Of a DNA stretch of 64,000 nucleotides, positions 1-12,618 are shown in pieces. The position numbers and the translations under genes are program-made. The notes under the pieces are model-generated. The model was not told the origin of the DNA and ran no database searches. It saw nothing but the letters and a program-made list of their open reading frames with translations. The stretch comes from Lepidurus packardi. Lineage: Eukaryota; Arthropoda; Branchiopoda; Notostraca; Triopsidae. Where the stretch lies: NCBI GenBank assembly GCA_023053545.1, contig JAKZAN010000057.1, positions 124,001-188,000 on the forward strand. The letters run 5' to 3'. The first letter of the stretch is position 1; each line of letters starts with the position of its first letter.

Positions 1-560
1 GGTTTAGCTTCGTCTACACGAAACGTAAGAGCAACCCGATCTGCATCGTTATACTGCAGCTTCTCCGTTCTAATAATATGCGACGTTATCGTAATTTTAA
101 ATGAAATAAAATACTCTTTTTGAATATATTAATTTTCATTTTTTTTATTATATTTGTCATAAAACTATTTTTTCAGAATTTTTTTTTTCTTTTTTTTACC
201 AATATAACATGCTATATCATGAAGACATAAAAAAATCAAGGCAAAGATAAAGGCTGTTTTTGAATCAAAACTATTTCTATTATTTTGTCATTCAAGTGCA
301 TTTTTTTAAACAAATATAACATGATAAACATGAAGACATAAAAAAAGACATAAAACAACACTAAAACATAAAACAACAACATAAATCGCCTGAGCTTTCA
401 ATAAAAAAAAAGAAAAAAAAAAGAAAAGAAAAACATAAAACAAAAATAACATAAAACAACAGACATAAAAATATAGACAATATACAAATTATAAATACAG
501 ACAATTATAAAAATACAACAGACATAAAGAACAAACAACAGAAAATAAAAAAAAAAAAAA
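1..560. other. A-rich non-coding flank
   Basis: This is AT-rich, low-complexity sequence with A-runs and repeated ACATAAAA-type words at about 330-550. No coding region or RNA gene is supported. It lies downstream of the minus-strand DUF4806-type gene that ends at 561 and may include its 3' flank. Confidence 0.6.
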
Positions 561-1975
561 TTATTCGGAGTCCGACGAGAGCCTGGCCTTATTGAACGAC
601 CCCTTAAGCCTTTGTGGAGCATGCTTTAAGAAAGCAATTGTCTCGACTTTGAATATATGTTTCTCCAGTTCTACGAACCGGCACGTAAGGCCTCCTGTAT
701 TGGAAAGAAAATTGGACAGTTATTTTTAGGACTCTGTAATTATTTAATATTATTAACCAAAAAGACTTACGTCGGACGACTTTAATTAGGATTGAAGTCT
801 GAATTCCGGTTTTGATCGTTTTTGCGTCCTTTGTGTTGCGACCTGCCCAATTATAGTACTTCCATACCGCGTGCGTTGCGGTACACGTCCACGCATTTTT
901 AATGGCATCTTTTACATTGCCTCCTCCAATATTTTTAATAAAAGAAACCTAAAAATCAGATTACTTCATATTCAACATCAGATAGTAAGTTATTACGAAT
1001 TTTTTTTTTGAAGTCTTCATCTTCTAGTTTGATTTCTAAAGCTTTCAGATCATCAACTGATCCACAAGGGGAGTGTTCGAATAACTCCCCTTGGTCTGGG
1101 TTTTTAGTTGCAGTGATTCGGTTCACTGCTTTCGTTAACTGACTGAGTTGATGTAATACGCCATTCATGACAGTCGTTAACTTCCTTATTTGCAGTGACG
1201 GCGGAACGAGTGTTTCTCAGGGGGGGCAGTGGCCATTACTGTTGAAACCCTTATCATTATTTCCATTATTTCCTTATCAATTTCCATTTTTGAGAACACG
1301 TTTCATACCCGATTTAAAGCTTTTTTCCAAGTTATCCTGAAACACATTTTAATTTATTTTGCTGCTCCAAATGTACGTCGTCTCTCTGGATTCCTGTCAA
1401 CAAACTCACGCATAATGTCACACCTTTTTAGCTGCAAAGTTTCAGCTAAGTAAACATTGAGTAACATAAGATGTGTCAAACGAGCAGCAGACATTGTGGA
1501 TCGTAGGTAAGTTTTTATTCGTCGAAGTGTGGAGAATGAACGTTCTGCTGATGCGGCAGATGTTGGAACTGTGAGGATAAGCTCGATTAGCTTCACAACC
1601 TCGGACAGCATGCGAAGAACGGTGGGGGATTCAGTGCGAAGCTTCTCAACGATTGCGCTCACACTATTCTCAGCGGTAAGCGCATTGAGGCATCGCAACT
1701 GCGCAGACAACTGAGGCACATCGAAATCACTTGCGTGGTCTCCCAAACACTCCTGAATCTGTGAAGTGGCCTCATGGGATGTCCTGTAATCAGGTTTTGT
1801 AAGGATTTTCTCAAAGAGTGCCACTCTGAAATGGATATGTCAGTAGGTCATCAATAGGTCTCATATTCATACCTTTTCAATCCTGGTTGATCAAAGCGCC
1901 TTTTCACTGTTGCTATCAGCACGTCCACAGCCTCATAGTAGATTTTGGAACTACTTGACTTGGCATCCAGTTGTA

Positions 1976-3983
1976 CTGTAATGAGCAAAAAAAAGTTTAC
2001 ATGGCCAAACCACAGAAGTCTAATTAAGCCTCTCGAGACTGATTAAGTTTCATTAGGCGTTGAAAGTTCTACAAACCAATCAGTTACGAGGTGAAGCCGC
2101 GAGATTTAAAATTGGGATGTATATTTAGTGGAAAGCTAGAAGTATTGCGCTTGGCTACCTCGTGGCTGATTGATTATTCTTTCGGTTTGCGTAACCTAAC
2201 GTTGATTGCACAGAGAAACCGCTTAGATTAAGATCTGTCTTTGTAATCAACTTGCTGCCTTTTAAATGGTGCAATGTTAAATATGTGAAAATTCTTGAAT
2301 GCGGAGTTCTTGGAATTGTTCTGAAAATTCATACGTTCGCATACAGGAACGCAAATCACTTAATGCAATTATTCAGAACAATAGCCTAATACCAATTTTA
2401 AACTTTATATTAAGGAAAATCCAAGTTCCTAAACCGAGTTTTTAGCAGATACAGCACTCCGAATTGGGTTCTGAAGAGCATTTATTTTACACATAGGCTA
2501 CCAACAAGTTTTACAGAGAAAACTGCATATCTTGTTTAAACAAACATTTTTATGCGTCGTAACTAGTATTTTGTTATGCCACCATTGTTTTCTACGCACG
2601 CTTGGAGCCTCCGTGGCATGGAGTCAACCAGCTTAAGCCAGAAATCACTATCGTCAGCGAGTTCCTCCCACACTCGGTTTGCCTCCTCAAATAACATGTC
2701 TGCGTTTCTGACATTGGAATGTCTAAAGAAATTCTATTATTTCATCTTCAAAATACTGACAATGATGTTACTCAATTTTCTTTTTGAGCATGCCCCAAAC
2801 GTGCTCAATAGGGTTAAAGTCTGGCGACCTCGGTGGGTGGGGGAGAAGTCGCACCCCTTGTTGATTCAGCCAGTTTTTTACAATCCTCGCTGTATGGAGC
2901 GGCGAGTTATCTTGTTGGAATACAAGCGCTTCTCCTAAAAGCGTGCGCATAATAGGTATTTCGCTTTCCAGGATTTCGCGGTATTTTTCTCCGTTGAAAC
3001 CCTTCGGAAGTCTTATGAGCGTGCTTAACCCGGTCATTGCGGAAAACCACGCGAAAACAGAAACGGAATATCGACCACTTCGTCCATTTTCTCTAACCAC
3101 GTCTTCTTTAAACCGCTGATTTTTCTGACAAACAGAAAATTTAGTTTCAAAGCTATACAGCTCAGAGTTTAACTTTACCTCTCTATAAACACGAATCGGG
3201 CCATATGGTTCAGACGAAATGGTGCTTTCGTCCGAAAAGACTACAGCTGTCCAGAAATCCATATTGACATTTAGAAAGTTCTCGCAAAATCTCAGTCTTG
3301 CTTCTTTATGCCTATCGGATAGTAGAAACTTGCGAGCTGGCCTTCTAGAATTTAAGCCAACCTCGCTCAACACACGGTAACCTGTGAATCTCGAAGCAGT
3401 AACACTGGCCATACTGATAATTTTTGTCATGTCACGCGCCGGATTGGATACACTTGCTGCGATAATGTTAATTTTCTCGTCGTCGCTTAAAATAGGTGGG
3501 CGACCCGATCCTACCTAATTAATATACATAATAAGTTACAAATATTTTCTGCAATATTTCGACATACTTTCCGGTCTAACTTTCCCTCGTTCCAATACCG
3601 CTTCAGCCATTTGTATACAGTTACTCGGCTCCAATTAACGGTTCTTGATATTTCTGTAACAGACATTCCTGTCAAACTCAAACCAACTATGACACCTTTC
3701 TGCTCTTTGCTGAGCTGAGGCATTTTTAGAAATGAAACTCAGGCGAGCAAACAGTGGGAAAAGTATTGGATCCGCAATAGAGCTTATAATTAGCAACTTT
3801 CCCTGCTCAATTCGCCAGTTTTAGTTTATATTAAAAAACATGCGTTTTCAAACTTCGCGGACTTCCTTTCACTTCAAACTATTGGTTTGTAGTCCTTTCT
3901 ACGTTAATGAAACTTAATCATCCTCGAGAGGCCTGCTTAGACTTCTGTGGTTTCCTGTGTAAACTTTTTTTTGCTCATTACAG
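1976..3983. mobile_element. Tc1/mariner transposon, 2008 bp, nested in hAT transposase
   Basis: TA dinucleotides at 1974-1975 and 3984-3985 flank inverted ends CTGTAATGAGCAAAAAAAAG and CTTTTTTTTGCTCATTACAG. The similarity continues inward through AAACCACAGAAGTCTAATTAAG. The interior encodes one minus-strand transposase gene. Insertion at TA with duplication is the Tc1/mariner signature. The element lies inside the fourth exon of the hAT gene, so it arrived after the hAT. Confidence 0.95.
2563..3723 (-). CDS. Tc1/mariner transposase, three exons, apparently intact
   Basis: Exons are 3723-3568, 3514-2772 and 2722-2563, with GT-AG introns of 53 and 49 nt. The protein is about 350 aa. It starts with a helix-turn-helix DNA-binding region (LSKEQKGVIVGL...TVYKWLKRYW) and a GSGRPP hook. 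The catalytic domain follows, with FSDESTIS, FQQDNSPLHT and SPDFNPIEHVW giving the DDE/D triad. The last exon ends ...ENNGGITKY and stop. I see no stop or frameshift once both introns are removed. Most characterised Tc1 and mariner genes are intron-poor, so two small introns are notable. It is the only transposase gene here that looks fully intact. Confidence 0.9.
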
Positions 3984-5979
3984 TACACTGGGTTGATGTT
4001 CCTCGTTGCACTCAAATCGTCTTGGGCGGTAGATTGGTCTGCCAGATGGTTTAGGATCACGGATAGTCATACTTTTGAGGCTTGCAGCAAACTTTTACGA
4101 TTCCGTGAACATTCTTTCGAACGCCGAATCACTTCTGAGATTTTGCAAAATTTCAATGAGAAGGGCAGAACCACGTAGGGCGTCACTTGCAGTGATTCTT
4201 GGATTTTGCAGCTCCTTTGCAAATTTCTCGCAAGGTCCAAAAAGTGCTATGCAGAGATGGAAAGCAAACACACTTTCAAACTTTTGCAGGTATTTGGCAT
4301 ATCCTTGTAGCTGAATGCGGGCGTCAGAGCGGCTGTCTCCAGCAGCACAAATTTCAACAATACTGTTGTAGACGGCTTCATAATTTTCAATGAACCGGAC
4401 CAAGGCCTTGTGCCTCACAGTCCAGCGCGTTGGGCAGATTGACATCAACTTGCGCGGGGCTAACTTTCCATTAGTCTCGCCTTCCGCATCGATAACATAT
4501 TTAATAAAAGTGTATTGCCGCTTGTTGGTGTTGAAACTGTTTGCTATTACTCGAACAGCTGTCAGGGCATCGGAGATTGCAATCACCTACAAAACAAAAT
4601 TTCCATAGAGATGACAACAACAAATACATATGTGCAGAAGGATGAATCCCACTCAACATCTGATACTCACTTGTTTTGCTTCCTCAACCAATGCCAGGTC
4701 TAAACTGTGGTTACAACAGTGAATATAAAGAGCCAAAGGTTGAAGTTCACTTATTCTGGTGCAGCACCCTGTAAGTCTACCTTTCATATTAGCTGCGCCG
4801 TCGTAGCATTGCACTCGGAGCTTGTTCAAAACTAAGTTTAGACGAGTAAAAACGTCCTGTAAAATGGTGGATAAAGTGCCCGCTGTTGAATCTGGTGCCT
4901 CATACAGTCCAACGAAAACTTCGTGCGTTTGCATCGCCACGTCTACATAGCGAATGCATATGCTGAACTGTTCTTTTCCACTGATATCAGTGGTTCCGTC
5001 AGCAATAACTGCAAAGAAATTGGCTTTCTGAATTGCTTGAACTTGTTCCCGTTGTACCATATGCGCCATTATTTCAAGAAGCTCATTTTGAATATCATGG
5101 CTGAGGTAATTACCACGTCGCTGAAGCCAGTCTTTCAGTTCCTTAGACTCCAAGGCTTTTTCTTCAAGGAAAGCTCGAAGATTTCCATCGCTGTCAAGGA
5201 GACCGCGAGTAGCCAGTCCCTGGCGTGCCAAAGAGCGCAAAGTACCAATTACCTCCATATACGCTACGTAGTGTTTCCTTTGTTGATGAGCCATTGCGGA
5301 AGCCATTTTTGCATTGATTGGTTCACATTGCAAATTGAGATTCTTTTCAACGCATCGTCGGTGAATTTCAGATTGGCTGTGGGTCCTGAACTTTTCAATT
5401 CCCTTTTTCCAATTGGAAAACCCGGTGAAGAACACCTTTTCTTTTACATCCTCCATAGAGATTAATCCTTTTTTCAAGCTGCAACAACATGTGAAGCAGT
5501 ACACCTTGTCCTGAACTTTGTCATAGTGCAAAAACGGGAAATCCTTGAACCAGGCTTCATTGAAACGGCGCCCATCAGTGGCGGGATACTTGTACTGCAG
5601 GGGCTGGCATGGGAATGTGTCCAGTGGCAACTGTAGTGAGCAAGGGGCTTTTTGAGGAACCGTGTCTTCTTTCTGAAAACATAAACATGATACGAATATT
5701 CTATTCCTATGGCCATGAGATATATAATAGCCCAACTGAATAAAATAAATTTTGAACAGGTTGAACCATTCTGTTACATTACATACCGGAAAATTTGTTA
5801 AATCCACAACCCTCTCTGAGCCATCTGAGCCAGTATATTGATCAATGGATTGACTTGAAGATGCTGAAGATTCCGGTAGCGGTAATGTTGTTTTTGTGGG
5901 CAGCGGTGAGTCGGAAGTTATTCTGCTAAAATAGCTAAGGAGATTCGGTCGTGGGCGTTTTCCAGGAGGTGGAAGCATG

Positions 5980-7140
5980 CTATGCAATTCCAAAGTGTTA
6001 GAAACATACAAAGGACACAATAGACTAAAGAGATTTGAGTCTTCTGTTGATTCCTGTATCGCACAACGCACACTCAAGCAGACACACACACACACACTCA
6101 CATACTGCGTAGCAAGTAGAGCTACCATCTCACGCGGATAAAATTTAAAGACTACATAGGAAATTTTTAAGGACACACAATAATTCCATTAATTATGCAT
6201 ACTTACTTAGTCAAGACACCTCCTAAGTATGGTAACTGAAGACTGTGGAGAGCCGTACAATGTCTCAGAGCAGCCAGCAACACACAAATGATTACACACG
6301 AGTGCGTATAGTATACGCACGTATTCATTACACACGTATACGCCGTATACTTGCGTCGTCACTAGCGACTTACCATTAGCCAATAGGAAATGACAGTTGC
6401 ATTCCCCTTCAGCATCGTGTGTTTGACTTTGACGGCTATAGCCGTTGTCCACGGCCCGCTATGCCGAACGGCTAGCCATTTTTAAACAGAACTTGAAACT
6501 GCATGCGGCCGGCATGTATTATTGATGGTTTAGTCCTTTTATTCTGACGAAATGTCTACAAATTTAGCAGCAACTCCCATTTAAGGACATATTTAAGGAC
6601 AAACACCCTTAAGGACGGGCATACCAAATTTAAGTACTGTCCTTATCATTTAAGGACGGATGGTAACCCTAGTAGCAAGGAAAGAGCAGTCATCATGAGG
6701 GTTGGGGGCAGGTTGTCTCACATAAATATATAAGCCAATCCTGTGGTTGGATAATAGTCAAACTGCAGTTGGTTTTAAAGCCCGCTGCAAGCTTCTCCTT
6801 CTGTCCATCTGACTGGGTCACCGGGGCTCTATAAGGAGTGGTACGAGTGTGTGTGTACGAGTGAGTGTGCACATGGAAAGGATTAGGGAGTTGTGCTGCA
6901 GATGTGTAGTGACTGCATGAGTAAGGTGAGGTGAGGAGATTTTTTTGTCAGAAGATCCCAGCCCCCTGAGCGAGGAGAGAAAAGTTGAACATTTACCAAT
7001 ATTTTAGAGTGCTGGGCCAAGGTCCTTGTGCTGAGCTGCTGACATGTGTTGATGTGCAATTTTAAGCACTTTTCCAGGGGGGGCAAAATCATACCTTTGC
7101 CCCCCTGGAAAATTTTAGGGGGGGGGCAGCTGCCCCCCCA
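5980..7140. other. hAT 5' non-coding region
   Basis: This lies between the hAT transposase start and its terminal repeat. It contains a short CA-rich tract near 6080-6105, repeated TTTAAGGAC words at 6560-6660 that end GGTAACCCTA (possibly the end of another hAT-type MITE), and GT-rich sequence at 6845-6875. No gene is supported. Promoter function is expected from position only. Confidence 0.5.
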
Positions 7141-7410
7141 GTTCCGCCGTCGCTGCTTATTTGATCTAAAAAATCAAAGAAGATTAGCAAAGAACATGTG
7201 TATTATTATTATTATACGTTACCTTGCGAGGGACTCTCCCGGTTATTGCCCTGTTGCAATTGTACTGCATCGCTGCAGTAGGAGAGGCAACCAATTGGCT
7301 GCTGCTGGCCTGGATTACTGGTATAAAAGAAATGTTAGTTATATTAGATGTTACAAGGAACGTCTTACCCTCTGTTATGTCGCGTTCTGGAGACGGTTCT
7401 CGGTTCGGCA

Positions 7411-7422
7411 CTGTAGACATCG

Positions 7423-7461
<39 letters not shown>

Positions 7462-7499
7462 ATACACATTCAACTTTAATCTGGTTATTTATTTTCATT
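7411..7499. other. Polyadenine tract and gene B 3' flank
   Basis: An uninterrupted A-run of about 32 nt lies near 7429-7460; on the minus strand it forms the pyrimidine tract before the acceptor of the first visible DUF4806-type exon. A minus-strand AATAAA (TTTATT at 7488-7493) just after the stop at 7500 is a plausible polyadenylation signal for the gene on its right. Confidence 0.55.
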
Positions 7500-8379
<880 letters not shown>

Positions 8380-8480
8380 TTTTGGATATTATAGGCTACA
8401 CTTGGTTGTCTATACATGCGGTGTTATAGTATGTACATTTAAAACCGGCAAATTTGGCGCTACAAGCACGGCAGCGCTAC

Positions 8481-9584
8481 CTAGAATTGTAATGATAAAC
8501 TTAAAGTTGAAGTTATTGTTGTTTTTCTGTTTACCTTAGCATGCATGCGTCGACAGAAGTAAATTAATAAAACAACAATATATACAAACATGCCAATCAA
8601 GAAGATTCCACCTTTAAACAATACTTGATTAAACACAATACTGTATGTGTAGAATGTAATACCTAGAATGTAATATAGCTCAACCAACACAGCATTGCTG
8701 TTGTAACCCAAATCTAGAAGCAGAAAAGCTATTATAGAAATTGAACTGTGAAGTTTTTAAAATCAATAACACTCCTAGATTATCCCTCCTCACCTTTGTC
8801 ATCAACAACCGATTCAAATATTGTAAGGTGAGTGTTGTTGGGAGAGATATATTTGACATTGGCATCATCATTATCATCAGTTGCAACATACGATTCTACT
8901 TTAAATCCATTAAAAAGTTTGTTAGATGTGTAAATTTCATACCAGTAGTTATTGTGAAAGCTATACGATTTGTAGATTCTTCCACATCTTTATCATCACC
9001 ACCAACCGATTCAAAGATTGGAAGGTGGGTGTTGTTGCGAGAGAGATATTTAAAATCATTGGTGGATGTAACATACGATTCTACTTCAAGATTAAGAGGT
9101 TTGTTATAGATATGTAAACTTCATACCGGTAGTTATTGTGAACATTGTAGGATTTACAGGCGTTGATGATGATGATGATGGAACTTCCATTGGCTTGGTA
9201 GATTGTTCTATCAAAAGAAATTTATAGAATACTACAATGTTACACAATAAATGTAGTTATCAAAAGAGCTGTTGTTGTACCGTTGAGATTTGGAGAAGAA
9301 GTTGACATGGTTGTGTTTTCCGAACAAGTAAAAAAAAAATTTATTCTGTTCCCCTTAATACGTTTAGAGATAGGGTGACATACATGCTGCCCTCCCGAAA
9401 CGTATACCCCATAGTAGCATCCCGGAACACTTTGACAAACCTCACAACCTAATTTATCATTAGGACAAACTAGTAAAAGAGAAAAGAAGTGTTACCAAAT
9501 AGAGACCGGTGATTATTGCGTCTTACCCCTGAAACTGTTAACAACGGTTAAAAACATCCACACCAAACACCAAACATGTTTCAT
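8481..9584 (-). CDS. Secreted/membrane cysteine-rich protein A (PSI-like, duplicated exon)
   Basis: Six exons are readable: 9584-9527 (signal peptide [18 protein letters not shown]), 9469-9281 (cysteine module CPND...CEVCQ...GCYY...C, then Ser/Thr-rich with N-glycosylation sites), 9207-9127 (Ser/Pro-rich), 9083-8943, 8898-8794 and 8713-8481. All junctions are GT-AG and phase 1. Exons 4 and 5 are tandem copies, each with VESYV...NNTHL.IFESV. The last exon has two hydrophobic stretches ([38 protein letters not shown]) followed by CRRMHAK. The predicted protein is a glycosylated ectodomain with a membrane anchor. The gene lies between the Polinton ATPase and paralogue B. I do not recognise a named family. 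Confidence 0.68.
8794..9127 (-). repeat. Tandem exon-intron duplication in gene A
   Basis: Two similar blocks of about 185 bp share ACAACAC.CACCTT..AAT.TTTGAATCGGTTG, TAGAATCGTATGTT and the following GGTATGAA donor context. Each spans one exon plus its intron. All junctions are phase 1, so the duplication adds residues without breaking frame. Confidence 0.85.
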
Positions 9585-9662
9585 TTTCCTATTCGAGCGA
9601 CTGTACTGAACAAAGAATATATCATACTGAGGAAGACTTCTTTAAAATAGGAAACATTTTTT

Positions 9663-10325
9663 TTATTTCCTAACGGTTTTTACAGGCTGGTGCACTCTTT
9701 CATATACAATAGGTTCACCTTTCATGTTGAAAATATCTGACATAAGACGATGAGTGTCAGGAGTGTTGGGATCGAAGGAGAGCATCAAATAAGAGTAAGG
9801 TTCTTCACAGGCATGCTCGTACGCATCCATAAAATATCTCAGTTTACCAGGGAACATTTGAGCTCCAATAGCTCGAATTTGAGTAACATCTCGAGCAGTT
9901 TTCATTAGAAACATGTGGGAGCAATTAAGAGAGATGGTGCGAAGGTTGCTATAAAACGGGTTTTGTGTAATCATGATGACGGAGATATTGGCATGGTGGG
10001 AATGTTTGGTAAAGATGTTCTCCAATGCTTTTGATTTACCATCTATAGTTTCCATCAGATCGTCCAGAATGAGTAAACTGTTGGCTGGTAAAGTTTCTTT
10101 AATATCATTTTCGTCAAACCCGGCTTGAAAAGTAATATTGTCCAACTCCGACTGGAGTTGTGCAAAAAGCGGTTGCCACGCTCCATAACAATAGCGTATA
10201 CGTTCAGGACAGGGAGTGAACATTGATGATAGTTGTCGAAGCAGCTGGGCTACCACCTCGCTTTTACCCGATTGTGAAGGACCAGCAATGAGGATGCGCA
10301 CTGGATGTCTAAACAACGCCTCCAT
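9663..10325 (-). CDS. Polinton packaging ATPase (FtsK/HerA-type)
   Basis: The 220-aa protein has Walker A near its N-terminus (IAGPSQSGKSEVV) and Walker B (LLILDDLMETI), followed by an IMITQNPF sensor-like segment. This is the compact A32/FtsK-HerA-type ATPase found in Polintons, adintoviruses and virophages, which packages DNA into capsids. The start ATG is at 10325; 96 bp separates it from the divergently transcribed polymerase. It appears uninterrupted. Confidence 0.9.
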   Translation of the reverse strand: MEALFRHPVRILIAGPSQSGKSEVVAQLLRQLSSMFTPCPERIRYCYGAWQPLFAQLQSELDNITFQAGFDENDIKETLPANSLLILDDLMETIDGKSKALENIFTKHSHHANISVIMITQNPFYSNLRTISLNCSHMFLMKTARDVTQIRAIGAQMFPGKLRYFMDAYEHACEEPYSYLMLSFDPNTPDTHRLMSDIFNMKGEPIVYERVHQPVKTVRK

Positions 10326-10421
10326 ACTAACAAATGAGTTCCTCCTCTTCTAGTTCCGAGTCTTTAAGCACTAACACACCATGAAAATCGTGCTCAGTAG
10401 CCCTCGAGACAGCGTTTGACA
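10326..10421. promoter_or_regulatory. Divergent intergenic region, ATPase/polymerase
   Basis: Only 96 bp separates the minus-strand ATPase start and the plus-strand polymerase ATG at 10422. A shared bidirectional promoter is inferred from position; I see no clear TATA box. Confidence 0.4.
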
Positions 10422-12530
10422 ATGAATTCTGAATATAGTCCAATCTTAGGCGATTTGATTTGTGAATTGGGTATTGATGTTGATGAGGATGACGAGTCAC
10501 AAGCAGGTGCTGGCGAAGAATTCCCCGCTCCACACCCATCAATCCGTACTCGAACTCTCAATCGCGGCATCAAGCGTCGACAACGACGTTTGAAACGTCG
10601 TCGTCAAATTTTAAATCCTCTGCCAACGATCGCCCTTTCACCACCCCCTCCAACAAGTGTTGCAGAACCTCTCACACCCAATATACCACCACCGCAATCG
10701 ATTGAATCTAACCACAATGAATTTTTTGAATTGAATAGTACACTAGCTGGACATTTGCGGGAATATCGATTGATTGTTGGACCTGAGCGTTACCCGATTG
10801 TAACAGCCGAACAATTGATGAGCGAGTATAGTTCACAAATTCTCGGATTATTGAAAGCTCAACTACGAAAGAGTTTGTCTGTGAAAATCAAATTTGTAGT
10901 TCATAGCGTTATGAGTAAAATCATAAACACTCCTGAAATCAACCGCAGCGAACGCTACCCCCGTTTTTTCCACAGTGTGTATGTTATCGTGCTCCCAACT
11001 TCAGATTTAAATCAAGTTATGCAAAATGCATTTGATCATATTGCCAACGTGATCCACAATCGTCAGAATCAAGCTGGTTCTGGTTGGCGGATGGAGTACA
11101 TTAGTGAGCTTCGAGCTTCAGTGACCACGTTTGTTCCTATGGCGGGTAGTGGTAACGATTCTCACCAGATACGGTTACCTACCAACATCGCTAAACGCAA
11201 AGCTGTTGTTAATATCGCACGTTGCGGCAATCAATGTTTTGTCTATGCTGTCAAAGCAGTGCTAGCTCGCCAACATGCAACCGATTCAAATTCCCCGTTT
11301 TTTATACAGAATCATAGTGCTAAAAGCTTAGACGCTCTCTTCGCCCGTTATCCCGACAGATTACCGACCATTAATCCACAAGTGCTAACCTATCCTGTTA
11401 AAATTCAAGACATAACTGCTTTTGAAGAAGTTCATTCAATCGCTATTAATATCTTAGCTTTTGATACTTTACCGTTTGGATGTTTTGACGAGAGTGATGA
11501 AGAAGCAGAAAATCCTAAACGCTCTAAACTCCCACCAACCCTTGTTGCCACCCCTCGAAATATTTATCCTTTTCGTATTTCTGGGAAAACCTTTTTCAAA
11601 CCCAACACCACCCTCTGCCAAGAACCGGTTAATCTTTTGTATACATGCACCGGTCCGGGACAAGGACATTTCTGGCCTATTCTTTCACCAAATCGTTTGT
11701 TGGGTAAAGATCAACTACATAAGGATCAGTATTGTCTCAAATGTCTAAACGCGTTTAAAAGTTCCCGGTCCCTAGATGCTCATAAAATGTACTGTTTGGA
11801 AAACAAACAAAAAGCAGTTCGACTCCCCACTCCTGGGAAGAACGATTTTGTTCAGATGCGATGTTTTAATGCAGCACAACGTGCCCCTTACATAGCTTTT
11901 GCCGATTTTGAATCTCTTTTAGTTTCTTATGATCCAACTGATGAAGAACACTCTCCCGTCAATCAAAAGCTTCATCGTCACGAAGCTCTATCTTTTTGTT
12001 ATTTGGTGCTCGACCTGCAGGGGAGTGAAGTGGCATACCAGCGCTATGTTGGCCCTAATGCAGGTCAGATTTTCCTACAAAATATCTTAGAAACAGCAGC
12101 AAATCTTGAACAAGTGGTGCGCTCAACAAATTTTCCCCTCAATGAAAAAGATGTGTCAATGGCAATAAGAGCCCGACATACAGCTACCATATGCGTACAC
12201 TGCAAGAAACCCTTACCCCAAGATTTGTCCGAGCGTATGATAGATCATGATCATTTTGACGGTTCTTTCCGGGGTATTGCTCACCGAGGTTGTAATCTCC
12301 ATTGTAAATTGGAAAACTACGAATTACCTGTCTACTTCCACAATTTACAGTTAAAGGGCAATAGCCACCAAAAAACAACTTTGTCTTATAAAATGGAGTA
12401 GAAAATCTAGTTTACAGTTTTATGTGTCTTTTTATCATACGCGAAAATATAACTGCGATATTTCAGAACATGAGAAATCTAAAATTCAAATCGGGCATTT
12501 TTGCCATTGGCCCAACGCGGTCACGTGGCG

Positions 12531-12550
12531 CCGTGACGTCAATAACGGGA
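12531..12550. promoter_or_regulatory. Subterminal CRE-containing repeat, left copy
   Basis: The palindrome TGACGTCA (a CREB/ATF-type site) at 12534-12541 lies in a 20-bp block repeated inverted near the other end. It could serve as a promoter element or a transposase-binding site. Confidence 0.55.
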
Positions 12551-12618
12551 GCCACGGCACCTTGGCGCACCACAGACCTGCGTTTCGTGTATACAAAGTG
12601 ATAGACAAAGCGAGTAAA

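Larger units (their letters stand above)
1354..5978 (-). pseudogene. hAT transposase with zinc finger, interrupted by mariner and a nonsense codon
   Basis: The gene is spliced on the minus strand. The start MLPPPGKRPRP is at 5978, with introns near 5790-5673, 4672-4587 and 1873-1827. An N-terminal TTF-type zinc finger (YCFTCCC) is followed by hAT catalytic-core blocks (VIADGTTDIS; VQCYDGAANM; CNHSLDLAL) and the C-terminal dimerisation block (SAERSFSTLRRIKTYLRSTM), ending RTFGAAK at 1354. This resembles the zinc-finger MYM-type-1-like hAT family. Two lesions are visible: a TAA codon at about 4095 within an otherwise continuous frame, and the mariner at 1976-3983. Deleting the mariner and one TA restores ...QPSVQLDAK... 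in frame. The copy is therefore inactive. Confidence 0.88.
1193..7155. mobile_element. hAT DNA transposon (ZMYM-like), 5.96 kb including a nested mariner
   Basis: The ends are inverted: CAGTGACGGCGGAAC at 1193 and GTTCCGCCGTCGCTG ending at 7155, each next to a G/C-tract block (GGGGGGGCAG...). The flanking 8-bp duplications are identical: CTTATTTG at 1185-1192 and 7156-7163. The interior holds a minus-strand hAT transposase gene with a mariner inserted in it. Removing the element rejoins the DUF4806-type exon in frame, which independently confirms the borders. hAT elements typically make 8-bp duplications, so the class assignment is firm. Confidence 0.93.
561..7410 (-). pseudogene. DUF4806-type gene, split by a hAT insertion
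   Basis: Minus-strand exons can be read at 7410-7369, 7317-7223, 7165 continuing across the hAT to 1184-965, 948-771 and 694-561 (stop TAA). The second of these exons is Gln-rich. The next has a short coiled-coil-like stretch (QIRKLTTVMNGVLHQLSQL), and the last two carry the family signature IGGGN...YYNWAGR...KH.PQRLK. That pattern resembles DUF4806, a domain of unknown function found in many animal gene families. The hAT lies inside the coding exon and the frame continues once one copy of the duplication is removed. The gap 964-949 is only 16 nt between exon-like segments, too short for a normal animal intron. The first exons are not visible: two unrelated genes on the same strand lie just upstream, so the gene is 5'-truncated here or its first exons lie far away. 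Function is unknown. Confidence 0.6.

Noticed and set aside
398-622. Phe-rich frame near the left edge
   Set aside because: It is a translation of A/T-rich low-complexity DNA; only its N-terminal end overlaps a real exon, in another frame.
7184-7418. A gene starting MSTVPNREP at 7418
   Set aside because: That frame does not connect to the next exons; another frame through the same segment joins the DUF4806-type exons cleanly.
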